DNA from: Acidobacteria bacterium 13_2_20CM_57_17
GTDB taxonomy: Bacteria; Acidobacteriota; Terriglobia; Acidiferrales; UBA7541
DNA: 64,000 nucleotides
Direction of reading: 5' to 3'
NCBI GenBank assembly: GCA_001914785.1
Contig: MNDE01000179.1
Location: 1 to 64,000 of the forward strand
Made by a program: the position numbers and the translations under genes. This document shows positions 26,664 through 34,815 of the stretch, in pieces; the first letter of the stretch is position 1; each line of letters opens with the position of its first letter. A model generated the notes under the pieces. The model was not told the DNA's origin and did no database searches. It was given only the letters and a program-made list of their open reading frames with translations.

Positions 26664-29315
26664 ATGTTGAACGATGTGCTGTTCCGCTTGCGCTCCCTCT
26701 TCCGCCGGAAAAGTGTGGAGGTCGAACTTGACGAGGAGCTGCGCTTCCACTTCGAGCAACAAGTCGCGAAGTTTATCCAGTCCGGCCTGCCGCCTCAGGA
26801 AGCCAAACGCCGCGCGCGTCTGGATTTTGGCGGAGTGGAACAACTCAAGGAGGAACATCGCGACGCCCGTGGCGTGACCTTCATCGAAACTGTGCTTCAG
26901 GATATTCGCTACGGCCTTCGGACGCTGGCGAAGTCAACAGGTTTCACCGTTGTCGCCATGCTTACTCTCGCCCTCGGCATCGGCGCAAACACCGCCATCT
27001 TCAGCTACGTCAACGCCTGGCTGATCAAGCCGCTTCCCTATCCTCAGGCGGACAGGCTCATGGTGCTTGAGACGCATGACAAGAAAAGGGGATGGACAAG
27101 CGAACATTTTACGTCCGCCGCGGACTTCTTCGATTTTCAGAAGCAAAACACTTCGTTCGAGCAAACCGTAGTTTGGACAGACGCGAATTTCAATCTCACC
27201 GGCGACGGTCCTCCCGCGCTGGTCGAGGGCGGCCGAGTGAGCTGGAATTATTTTGACACCCTGGGCACCAAACCGATTCTAGGGCGCACATTCACGCCAG
27301 ATGACGATCGCTCGGGCGCTCCGCACGTTGCCATTCTTAGCCAGGGACTATGGCAAAGCCGATACGCCGGAGATCCGAAAATCCTTGGGCGCAACATCGC
27401 AATTGGAGGCGAGGCGTACACGGTGGTGGGGGTAATGCCCGGAACATTTCAGTTTCCGTTGATGGGCCTCGCCAATTTATGGACGCCCCTGGCCCTGACA
27501 GACAAGCAGTGCGCGGACCGCGGCAGTACCTGGCTTCCCGCATTTGGCCGGCTGAGGCTTGGCGTGACGAGAAAGCAGGCTCAAGCGGAGACGGCGGTGT
27601 TTTTTGCTGGCCTCGAAAAGCGGTTTCCACAGACGAACACCGGCATGACTTTGCTCGTCAACTCCATGACTGACGAAATTGCCAGGGAAGAAGGCGCGCC
27701 CCAGGTGATGATTTGCCTCTGTATGGTAGGACTGATTCTACTGATTGCCTGCGCGAACGTAGCGAATCTGATGCTGGCCCGCGCGACAAATCGCGCCAGG
27801 GAGTTCGCTGTTCGCGGGGCGCTTGGCGCGACGAGTGGCCGGCTGGCCCGCCAACTTCTGACGGAATCGCTGTTGCTGTTTTTGTTCGGCGGCGCGGCTG
27901 GCGTGTTCTTCGGCCTGTGGGGGATGCGCTGGATCGAGTCTCAGATCCCGGGCCACATCCGTGGTTATCTGGTGAACTACGGACATGCGGATTTGGATTC
28001 CACAACGCTCGGCTTCACGCTGGGAATCACGCTGCTGTGCGGCCTGATCTTCGGCCTCGCGCCGGCACGCGAGAATTCGAAGCTCAACCTGAGCAGCACG
28101 CTCAAGGAAGCATCCGCCCAAGCCACCGGTGCCAAAGGCAGTGCGCGGCTGCGGCGCATATTCGTCGCTGCGGAGATCGCGCTGGCCGTGGTAGTGCTCA
28201 TTTCAGCGACGCTGCTGGTGAAGAGCTTTATGATTTCAGTGCGCTCCAGCCCCGGATACAATCCCGCGAACCTAATGGTGGCGCAACTGGCGCTGCCCAG
28301 GACGAAGTACGCGGGGGAGTCGCGGCAACGCAATTTCAGCGAGGATGTGCTGGCGCGTATCCGGGCGCTGCCACAAGTGGACTCGGCGGGGATGGCGAGT
28401 AACGTGCCGTTCGGCGGGTTCGGTCAAGGAGTCGAGTTCGAAGCCGTCGGGAAGCCCGCTCTTCAACCGGGAGAAAGGCAGGGCACGCACTTCACAGCAG
28501 TTTCTGCGGATTATTTTTCCACGATGCAGATTGGCCTGGTCAGAGGCCGTATGTTCAATTTCGCCGACACGCAGGGCGGTTCCCCGTCTGTGATTATCAA
28601 TCAGACCATGGCGGAGCAGATTTGGCCAAATGAAGATCCCATTGGAAAAGAACTTCGATTTGGCGACCAACATACGGTCGGCACGATTGTGGGCGTCGTG
28701 AACGACGTCAAGATGTACCAATTGCGCCCCCGTCCTGAACGTCAAATGTACGTCCCTTTGGCGCAATTTCCTTCGGCGACCCTCGGATTCGTGGTGCGGA
28801 CAACCGCCGATTCCACAGCGATGGCTACCGCTGTCCGCGACACCATTTGGACTGTGGACCGCGACCAGCCAATCTCTTCCGTCGAGCCACTCGAGACCTT
28901 GATGATCATAGTGGACGCGGGGAACCGCGTGTTGACCAAGCTGATGGTTTTCTTCGGCGTCCTGGCCATGTTTTTGGGAGTGATCGGCATATACGGCGTG
29001 ATGTCAAACCTGGTCTCTCAGCGCACGCACGAAATCGGCATCCGCACGGCGCTGGGCGCGAGCCGGCCGCAGGTGATGGGCATGGTCATCGGCCAGGGGC
29101 TTAAGCTCGCGTTGATTGGCGTCGTTGTCGGAGTGCTGGGGGCGCTGGGAGCAACTAGAGCGCTTGCGACGATGCTCTACCAGGTCACGCCCTACGATCC
29201 CCTGACTTTTATTTCGGTCCCGATTGTGTTTGCGGCGGTCGCTGCGGCCGCGTGCAGTATCCCGGCACGCCGTGCGATGCGGGTCGAGCCCATAGTCGCG
29301 CTGCGCTACGAATAA
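26664..29315 (+). CDS. ABC transporter permease of the acidobacterial duplicated type (ADOP; two MacB-PCD/FtsX units)
   Basis: 883 residues, the family length. After a basic, helical N-terminal domain (LRSLFRRKSVEVELDEEL) comes TM1 with TLALGIGANTAIFSYVNAW, a MacB-type periplasmic core, FtsX helices around residues 350-430 with ANLMLARATNRAREFAVRGALGATSGR, and a second MacB-PCD/FtsX half ending ARRAMRVEPIVALRYE. The repeated R-E-(F/I)-(A/G)-(V/I)-R-(G/T)-A-L-G-A coupling motif is seen in both halves (REFAVRGALGA and HEIGIRTALGA). No ATPase is encoded nearby, as usual for these orphan permeases. AGGAGG precedes the ATG. Substrate unknown. Confidence 0.93.
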   Translation: MLNDVLFRLRSLFRRKSVEVELDEELRFHFEQQVAKFIQSGLPPQEAKRRARLDFGGVEQLKEEHRDARGVTFIETVLQDIRYGLRTLAKSTGFTVVAMLTLALGIGANTAIFSYVNAWLIKPLPYPQADRLMVLETHDKKRGWTSEHFTSAADFFDFQKQNTSFEQTVVWTDANFNLTGDGPPALVEGGRVSWNYFDTLGTKPILGRTFTPDDDRSGAPHVAILSQGLWQSRYAGDPKILGRNIAIGGEAYTVVGVMPGTFQFPLMGLANLWTPLALTDKQCADRGSTWLPAFGRLRLGVTRKQAQAETAVFFAGLEKRFPQTNTGMTLLVNSMTDEIAREEGAPQVMICLCMVGLILLIACANVANLMLARATNRAREFAVRGALGATSGRLARQLLTESLLLFLFGGAAGVFFGLWGMRWIESQIPGHIRGYLVNYGHADLDSTTLGFTLGITLLCGLIFGLAPARENSKLNLSSTLKEASAQATGAKGSARLRRIFVAAEIALAVVVLISATLLVKSFMISVRSSPGYNPANLMVAQLALPRTKYAGESRQRNFSEDVLARIRALPQVDSAGMASNVPFGGFGQGVEFEAVGKPALQPGERQGTHFTAVSADYFSTMQIGLVRGRMFNFADTQGGSPSVIINQTMAEQIWPNEDPIGKELRFGDQHTVGTIVGVVNDVKMYQLRPRPERQMYVPLAQFPSATLGFVVRTTADSTAMATAVRDTIWTVDRDQPISSVEPLETLMIIVDAGNRVLTKLMVFFGVLAMFLGVIGIYGVMSNLVSQRTHEIGIRTALGASRPQVMGMVIGQGLKLALIGVVVGVLGALGATRALATMLYQVTPYDPLTFISVPIVFAAVAAAACSIPARRAMRVEPIVALRYE

Positions 29316-29452
29316 GCCGTGGCTCAGTGAAACCGGCATACAAACCCTGAAAGAATCACCAGACGTCCCTCACCCTGATACATTGGAGCACGTGAGCGCG
29401 TACTTGCCTGATGTATGCTCAGGAAGCAACAAAGAATCACCGAGGTGCACGA

Positions 29453-30235
29453 ATGCTTTTGCATTTGATCGCGCTGAGCTTTCCGGAGTGGCACCCGCAC
29501 TTCTCGTTCCTCGACACACCGCACGCGAACGAAATGATGGCCTTGCGTTGGTTGCATCTCATCTTCGGCATTATTTGGATCGGCTTGCTCTACTTTTTCA
29601 ATCTGGTCCTGACGCCCGCGATGAAACAGTGCGATCCCAAGCTTCGCGTCAAGATTTATCCCGAGCTGATGCCCGGCGCCATGGCGTGGTTCCGCTGGTC
29701 CGCGCTGGTTACCTTGTTTGTTGGGATGCGCTATTACGCCATTCATCTGGCGTCCGACGCGAAACTCGTGGGCAACCCTGCGCTCGTCGGCAAGTGGTTC
29801 GGCTGGTGGTTTCTCGTGTGGCTCGTGGCATATGTTTTCATTTACGCGCTGCAGCTTCCCGCTAAGGGAATCTTGAATAGTGTCTGGATTCGGACAGTGG
29901 GAATTACCTTGGTCGTGGTCGCAGCGTCCTGGCTAATTCTCGCGTTGAATGGCGGGCCCAACGTTTCCAATCCGCACCTCGCCATCAGCGTGGGAGGCGG
30001 ACTCGGCTTGATCATGCTGCTGAACACTTGGGGCGTAGTCTGGCGCGTCCAGAACCGCCTAATCGCGTGGTCGCGCGCGAGCGCAGAGCAGGGCATCCCC
30101 ATGCCGCCGGAAGCCGAACGTTTGATGCGTTGGAACTATCTCACCGCGCGAACCTCGTTCTGGCTGTCCTTTCCCATGTTGTTTTTCATGGCCGCGGCCA
30201 GCCACTATCCGTTCTTGAGCACCGTCGCGCGATGA
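29453..30235 (+). CDS. PuuD-like membrane protein (urate oxidase N-terminal domain), short form
   Basis: 260 residues with about seven hydrophobic segments. The opening HANEMMALRWLHLIFGIIWIGLLYFFNLV is the hallmark of the membrane domain of PuuD-type urate hydroxylase (pfam Urate_ox_N). Full-length PuuD carries an extra cytochrome-c-like domain of about 100 residues after it; here the protein ends right after ASHYPFLSTVAR, so the haem domain is missing. Whether this short form oxidises urate is therefore doubtful; no other purine-catabolism gene is near. ATG 29453 is preferred (GAGGTG upstream) over ATG 29411, which lacks a ribosome-binding site. Confidence 0.75.
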   Translation: MLLHLIALSFPEWHPHFSFLDTPHANEMMALRWLHLIFGIIWIGLLYFFNLVLTPAMKQCDPKLRVKIYPELMPGAMAWFRWSALVTLFVGMRYYAIHLASDAKLVGNPALVGKWFGWWFLVWLVAYVFIYALQLPAKGILNSVWIRTVGITLVVVAASWLILALNGGPNVSNPHLAISVGGGLGLIMLLNTWGVVWRVQNRLIAWSRASAEQGIPMPPEAERLMRWNYLTARTSFWLSFPMLFFMAAASHYPFLSTVAR

Positions 30236-30283
30236 ATTTCATTATTTAAGCGAGAGGTTATGACGTCCGGCGAGAAAAATGAA

Positions 30284-30316
30284 AAGGGAGGCGGGCCAGG
30301 TCGTCCCGCCTCCCTT
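30284..30316 (+). terminator. GC-rich hairpin after the PuuD-like gene (terminator, possibly bidirectional)
   Basis: AAGGGAGGCGGG (30284-30295), loop CCAGGTCGT, CCCGCCTCCCTT (30305-30316): a perfect 12-bp stem. On the plus strand only two T follow, but on the minus strand it is followed by TTTTCATTTTT. It is 48 nt past the upstream stop, so it probably ends that transcript with reduced efficiency. Confidence 0.55.
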
Positions 30317-30385
30317 CTATCCCCTCTCGGGGAATCCGGCCAGTCTGACGGAGGGCGACTAGCCGGTCGTGTGTTGGCCTGCCTA

Positions 30386-30391
30386 TATAAT
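30386..30391 (+). promoter_or_regulatory. -10 element candidate upstream of rnr
   Basis: A perfect TATAAT lies 92 nt before the rnr start. No matching -35 is seen at 16-18 nt. GC-rich hairpin-forming sequence surrounds it (30318-30400). Confidence 0.3.
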
Positions 30392-30483
30392 CCCCGGGGG
30401 GTGAAAAAAGTTCCTGTGAAACCTAAAAAAATTGACTAGAATCTTAGTGGAAATCGGCATACGCCGTCTGCCGCCACACCCCT

Positions 30484-33204
30484 ATGCCACGCCCTTCGCA
30501 GCTAAGTCCCGATAACATCCTTCGTTTTCTGCAAGTTAGAAGCGCTCCCGCTTCCACCGCCGAGATCTCTCAGGGACTCCATCTGAGAAAGTCCGACAAT
30601 CGCCCCTTGTTCAAAATGCTTTCCAAGCTCAAAAAACGCCGCGCCATCGAAGAATTGCCTGGGGGCCGTTACCGCCTGCCGGGCCGCAAGTCCGAACGCA
30701 GCGCGCCTATCCAAAAAGCTCCCCAGGACGCCCCGCGCCGGCCTCTACCGCTCGCGAGTCATGACGAAGTCACGGGCCGCCTGGTCCTTCACCACGACGG
30801 TTACGGCTTCGTCGTGCCGGACTCCCCCATGCCCCAGCTCGACGGCGATGTCTTCATCCCCCGCGACGCCATTCAAGACGCCATGCACGGCGATCACGTT
30901 CTCGCAAAGATCCAACGCCTGGGCGGCGTCACCGGCGCGCAGCGCGCCGAAGGCCGCATCGTTCGAGTGCTCGACCGCGCGCACCCCACCGTTGTCGGTC
31001 TGTTTCGCTACGGCTCCCAGCGGAATGTCGTCCTGCCTTACGACGTTCGCATCCAGCACGAAATTGAAATCCCGCGCGGCAACGAGCTCACTCCGGGTCT
31101 CTGGAAAAAACTCGGCTTCAGCGGCGCCGATGAAACCAGTATCCGCTCGCGGCGCATCCCGCGCCTCGATGAGCTCGACGGAGCCGTCGTCAACGTGGAG
31201 TTGCTCCGCTATCCGCACGGAGGCGCATCGCCAACCGGCCGCGTCATCGAAATTCTCGGCCGTCCCGGCGATCTCGGCGTCGACACCGAGATCATCATTC
31301 GCAAGCATCATCTCCCGCACGTCTTCTCCGCAGGAGTTCTTGACGAAGCCGAGCGTGGCGCCAACCCCGTCGGCGAATCCGAGCGCGAGGGCCGCGAAGA
31401 TTTCCGCAACCTGCCCATCGTCACTATTGACGGAGAGACCGCACGCGATTTCGACGACGCCGTCTACGTCGAGCATCGCGCCGACGGAGGCTGGCATCTT
31501 CAAGTCCACATCGCCGACGTCGCGCACTACGTTCGAACCGCCACGCCACTCGACCAGGAAGCGCGCCTCCGCGGCACTTCCGTTTATTTCCCCGATCGCG
31601 CCGTCCCCATGCTTCCCGAAGCCCTTTCGAACGGCATGTCTTCGCTCAAGCCCCGTGAAGATCGCCTGGTGATGAGCGCGCTCGTGGAATTCGACGCCGC
31701 AGGCAACATGAAGTCCTCGCGCATGACTTCTGGCGTCATTCGCTCCGCCGAGCGCATGACCTACACCAACGTCAACAAAGTCCTCGAAGGCGACCCGGAG
31801 ATGTCCAAGCGTTACGCTTCGCTCGCGCCACGCTTCCGCGACATGAAGGAGCTGGCTCTGCTTCTCAACGCCCGCCGCAACGAGCGCGGCTCCATCGATT
31901 TCGATCTTCCCGAGCCGGTCATCGAATTCGACGACGAGCAGCGCATGACCAACATCACCCGTAGCGAGCGCAACATCGCTCACCGCCTCATTGAGGAATT
32001 CATGCTCGCCGCCAATCGCGCCGTCGCCGCGTACCTTCTTCGCCGCGGCATCGAATCGCTCCATCGCGTTCATGAAAAGCCCGATGTCCGCAAAGTCCTC
32101 GAGTTCGAAGAACTGGCCCGCGCCTTCGGCTACTCTCTCGGCGTCGAAGACTTGCATCAGCGCGAAGTCGCCGTTCGCCACGGCCGCGTCCCCGCCCCTG
32201 CAAAAGCCGGCCGCCCGGACTCCTACGGCCATGGCCGCGAGCGCGGGATGAAGGTGGCGCTCCCGGCCGGCGATCTGCGTATCACGCCGCAGCACTATCA
32301 GCGCCTCATTAAGAAGGTAGTCGGCAAGCGCGAAGAGCGCATCGTCTCCTACCTCATGCTGCGTTCCCTCAAGCAGGCCCGCTACGCCGCCGAGCCGCTC
32401 GGCCATTTCGCTCTCGGCTTCGAAGAGTACACCCACTTCACTTCGCCCATTCGTCGTTATCCCGACCTCATCGTTCACCGGATTCTGAAATGGGCGCTCG
32501 AGAATCCCAACGGTGCTCCTCCAACATCGCAGATGCACTCCGCCGCGCCGCGAGGCGCTGAAGCTGTCCTCTATTCGCACAAGATCCTTGAAGAAATCGC
32601 CGCGGAAACCTCCGAAGCCGAGCGCCGCGCCAATGGCGCCGAGCGCGAACTCATGGACTGGAAAACCGCTCAATTCATGGAAGAACATCTCGGCGAGGAA
32701 TACGACGGCCTGATCATTTCCGTCCAGAAATACGGCTGCTTCATCGAACTTTTCGAAGTCTTCGTTGAAGGCCTTCTTCCAATCAACGCGTTGGAGGAAT
32801 TCGCAGGCGCGCGCTGCGTCCTTCGCGAGCGTGATCACGCCATCGTCGCCCTACAGAGTGGCGGCAGCCGCGAAGCAGGTAGTGGTCGCGCGGCCCGCGG
32901 CTCTCGCCGTTCAGGTTCTGCCTCTTCGTCCGTAGGGCCGGGCCTTGCCCCGCCCGTCCGCGTCGGCGGCGCATCACCTTCTCGTCTCGTTAGCAACGCC
33001 AAAGCAGGCGCTTCGGCCTCTGGCCGCGGCGCAAAGCCCGGCCAACTCGAATGGCATCTCGGTGATAAAGTCCGCGTCCGCGCCGAACGCATCGACCCCA
33101 TGCGCCACCGCGTCGAATTCGCCCTCATCCCGGATCCAGATTTTCGCCCTGTCGAAATCTCTGGCGAGCCCTTGTCCAAGACAATTCTCCGTGGGAGGCG
33201 CTAG
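30484..33204 (+). CDS. rnr: Ribonuclease R (RNB-family 3'-5' exoribonuclease)
   Basis: 906 residues. Domain order: N-terminal helix-turn-helix (about 1-70), cold-shock domains (about 90-270), RNB domain (about 300-640) with ETARDFDDAVYV (catalytic Asp cluster), GTSVYFPDRAVPMLPEALSN and YTHFTSPIRRYPDLIVHRIL, and a C-terminal S1 domain (EYDGLIISVQKYGCFIELFE). It degrades structured RNA 3' to 5'. Odd: residues about 790-855 inside the S1 domain are a low-complexity Gly/Ser/Arg/Ala block (REAGSGRAARGSRRSGSA and PSRLVSNAKAGAS) before the barrel resumes at WHLGDKVRVRAERID. The inserted DNA contains a GC palindrome. A 697-codon minus-strand frame antisense to it is a codon-bias shadow. The start ATG 30484 has no strong ribosome-binding site. 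Confidence 0.93.
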   Translation: MPRPSQLSPDNILRFLQVRSAPASTAEISQGLHLRKSDNRPLFKMLSKLKKRRAIEELPGGRYRLPGRKSERSAPIQKAPQDAPRRPLPLASHDEVTGRLVLHHDGYGFVVPDSPMPQLDGDVFIPRDAIQDAMHGDHVLAKIQRLGGVTGAQRAEGRIVRVLDRAHPTVVGLFRYGSQRNVVLPYDVRIQHEIEIPRGNELTPGLWKKLGFSGADETSIRSRRIPRLDELDGAVVNVELLRYPHGGASPTGRVIEILGRPGDLGVDTEIIIRKHHLPHVFSAGVLDEAERGANPVGESEREGREDFRNLPIVTIDGETARDFDDAVYVEHRADGGWHLQVHIADVAHYVRTATPLDQEARLRGTSVYFPDRAVPMLPEALSNGMSSLKPREDRLVMSALVEFDAAGNMKSSRMTSGVIRSAERMTYTNVNKVLEGDPEMSKRYASLAPRFRDMKELALLLNARRNERGSIDFDLPEPVIEFDDEQRMTNITRSERNIAHRLIEEFMLAANRAVAAYLLRRGIESLHRVHEKPDVRKVLEFEELARAFGYSLGVEDLHQREVAVRHGRVPAPAKAGRPDSYGHGRERGMKVALPAGDLRITPQHYQRLIKKVVGKREERIVSYLMLRSLKQARYAAEPLGHFALGFEEYTHFTSPIRRYPDLIVHRILKWALENPNGAPPTSQMHSAAPRGAEAVLYSHKILEEIAAETSEAERRANGAERELMDWKTAQFMEEHLGEEYDGLIISVQKYGCFIELFEVFVEGLLPINALEEFAGARCVLRERDHAIVALQSGGSREAGSGRAARGSRRSGSASSSVGPGLAPPVRVGGASPSRLVSNAKAGASASGRGAKPGQLEWHLGDKVRVRAERIDPMRHRVEFALIPDPDFRPVEISGEPLSKTILRGRR

Positions 33205-33401
33205 CAGCGGCTTTTTACTACGTGGAGAGGAGCGCGCTCTGCTGCAGCCATCGCCCACGAGAAAGAAAACCAAACCCTGGGCCACAGCATAATAGCCGCT
33301 GGATCGAATCGTCGAATCCCCCAATGAAAAGACTTGAGCACTTGGCTGTAGAAGGAATACGGGAATACTGTTAGTCTCCCCACGATCTAATCACCCGGAC
33401 A

Positions 33402-33480
33402 GTCATTCCGAACGAGCAGGCCGACTTTTTCTTCCGCTTTCACTCCTGCGAAAGCGTCGGCCTGCGAAGAGAGGAATCTC
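33402..33480 (+). repeat. REP-like element interrupted by a 50-nt hairpin
   Basis: GTCATTCCGAACGA (33402-33415) and GAAGAGAGGAATCTC (33466-33480) are the two halves of the common GTCATTCCGAGCGAAGCGAGGAATCTC element. Between them lies a separate fold-back: GCAGGCCGAC (33416-33425) pairs with GTCGGCCTGC (33456-33465), with an inner GCTTTC/GAAAGC stem. It appears to be one palindrome inserted into another. Confidence 0.55.
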
Positions 33481-33541
33481 TCTTCCTCTTGCATCGGCCG
33501 GACGGAAGACCCGTTCCTTTGGCACGCCGGGCCGTCGTAGC

Positions 33542-33559
33542 GCCGCCCTTCAGGGCGGC
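33542..33559. terminator. GC hairpin GCCGCCCT-TC-AGGGCGGC
   Basis: An 8-bp perfect stem (33542-33549 with 33552-33559), followed on the plus strand by ATCTTTG. It lies between convergent genes, so it may work as a weak terminator or be another REP-type palindrome. Confidence 0.35.
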
Positions 33560-33742
33560 ATCTTTGATTCCTTCCGGTCGCTTCGTCCAAATACATTTCG
33601 CTTGTCGCGTTATCGCTTGCGCGACTATCGCATCATCTGCCAGCTTCGGCACGCCAAGCTCATCGTCCTCGTCGTCGCCATCGGCCACCGCAGCATCATC
33701 TACGACGACTAGTAGCCAATGTCATCCCGCCCTAGCCTATTG

Positions 33743-34267
33743 TTATTCAACAACCTGATACTCGCTCTGAACCAAGCCGCTCGGATAATGCCTCGTCGCG
33801 AGGTGGCGAAGCCGAATGTCGCGCGGCAGACTGCCGAACAGAGGAATTCCCTCTCCAATGAGCACGGGCACGCGCGTGATAATGAGCCGTTGAATGGCCC
33901 CCTCGCGCAGAAACCGCTGAATCGTGATTCCCCCGTCGATGTACAGGTGCTTGATCCCGCGGGCAGCGAGCTGCGAGACGATCTCCGCTGGCGGCCCGGC
34001 CATTTGTTCCACGACGCCTCCGCGCACTGCGGACAAATCGAGTGGGCGGCTGCTCAGCACAACGACTCGCTTGTCGCCGTAGGGCCAGGACTCAAAAGCC
34101 AGAACCGTCTCGAAGGTCTTGCGGCCGATCACAATCGCGTCGACGCTGGCAATAAACTCGTTGTAGCCGTGGGGCTCGCCTCCGCCCTCCGGCAAAAAGT
34201 CGAGATCGCCGTTCGTCCGAGCAATAAAGCCGTCAACACTGGTGCCGATAAACACCGATGCCGTCAT
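33743..34267 (-). CDS. Dihydrofolate-reductase-fold (RibD C-terminal domain) protein
   Basis: 174 residues, one domain. Family signs: SVFIGTSVDGFIARTNGDLDFL at the start, DAIVIGRKTFETVLAF near residue 45, KRVVVLSSRPL, IKHLYIDGGITIQRFLREGAI, and LIITRVPVLIGEGIPLFG. It is the stand-alone type annotated as dihydrofolate reductase family/RibD C-terminal; these are NADPH-dependent reductases of uncertain substrate, not the folate-pathway FolA (no W-P-E active site). GAGGAG lies upstream of ATG 34267. It is single on the minus strand and convergent with rnr. Confidence 0.87.
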   Translation of the reverse strand: MTASVFIGTSVDGFIARTNGDLDFLPEGGGEPHGYNEFIASVDAIVIGRKTFETVLAFESWPYGDKRVVVLSSRPLDLSAVRGGVVEQMAGPPAEIVSQLAARGIKHLYIDGGITIQRFLREGAIQRLIITRVPVLIGEGIPLFGSLPRDIRLRHLATRHYPSGLVQSEYQVVE

Positions 34268-34527
34268 CGTGGACTCCTCGCCTACGGCCGTCTAACTATA
34301 GACTCATAACCCGCAATCATTCCAACGTCCTACCGCTCTATTCGAATGATACCCAACAAATAATTTTACAGAATAACTATTTACTGCTACACTTTTTATG
34401 TTTGTCACCTCGTATCCCCGTCGACCTGACATTCTCCAAGCCCCTTACTTTCCTGCATCTCGTTCTCCGTACCCTCTTCCAAGTTCCGTATCCCGTAAGT
34501 CCTGCAGTTGCCACTCTTACGAACTGC

Positions 34528-34550
34528 CGGGGGTGGGGGTATTCTTCCCA
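34528..34550 (+). repeat. G-rich CCGGGGGTGGGGGTATT motif, copy B
   Basis: CCGGGGGTGGGGGTATT followed by CTTCCC. It matches copy A at 6293 (opposite strand) and copy C at 34695. Confidence 0.5.
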
Positions 34551-34694
34551 TTTCGGAAAGTTTGCTGGTTGCGGCGACGAGAACTCGCATTTCATTCAAG
34601 CTCTTTCTTTTCACATCCTTGCGCACTCTTTTGCACCGCCAAAAACTCAACTCGTTTCTTTTCAATCGATTCCGCACTCTTTGCCCAAAACCAC

Positions 34695-34721
34695 CCGGGG
34701 TGGGGGTATGCCTCTCTTCCC
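34695..34721 (+). repeat. G-rich CCGGGGTGGGGGTATG motif, copy C
   Basis: CCGGGGTGGGGGTATG followed by CCTCTCTTCCC, a close relative of copy B in the same orientation. Confidence 0.5.
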
Positions 34722-34815
34722 AAGCCAGTCACTTCTGCTATTCTGGAAGGCCAAAAATGATCGCTAGGCCACCGCTATTGGCGCAGAACATCACACGAAA
34801 GAGGAAACCCATTCC

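Larger units (their letters stand above)
33205..33742. other. Intergenic region with interrupted palindromic repeat
   Basis: 540 nt between convergent genes with no credible gene. It contains the interrupted REP-like repeat (33402-33480), a GC hairpin (33542-33559), and pyrimidine-rich sequence. The short frames here are products of the repeats. Confidence 0.6.
34268..34815. other. Intergenic region with two G-rich motif copies
   Basis: 550 nt between the divergent DHFR-fold gene and serC. No credible gene. An AT-rich stretch (34355-34400) may hold promoters. Two copies of the CCGGGG-TGGGGGTAT motif lie 167 nt apart. The rest is pyrimidine-rich on the plus strand. Confidence 0.55.

Noticed and set aside
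17555-30344. 17-nt near-match CGGGGAATCCGG(T/C)CAGT at 17555 and 30328
   Set aside because: 16 of 17 matches between two sites in a window of this size are expected by chance.
30318-30400. Possible riboswitch upstream of rnr
   Set aside because: The GC-rich leader folds, but no known riboswitch core was recognised and no metabolite link exists.
30745-32838. 697-codon open frame antisense to rnr
   Set aside because: The plus strand encodes an unmistakable RNase R; the antisense frame has shadow composition and no ribosome-binding site or known motif.
33440-33688. 82-codon minus-strand frame in the repeat region
   Set aside because: It is made of the REP-like element and a GC hairpin; no start signal.
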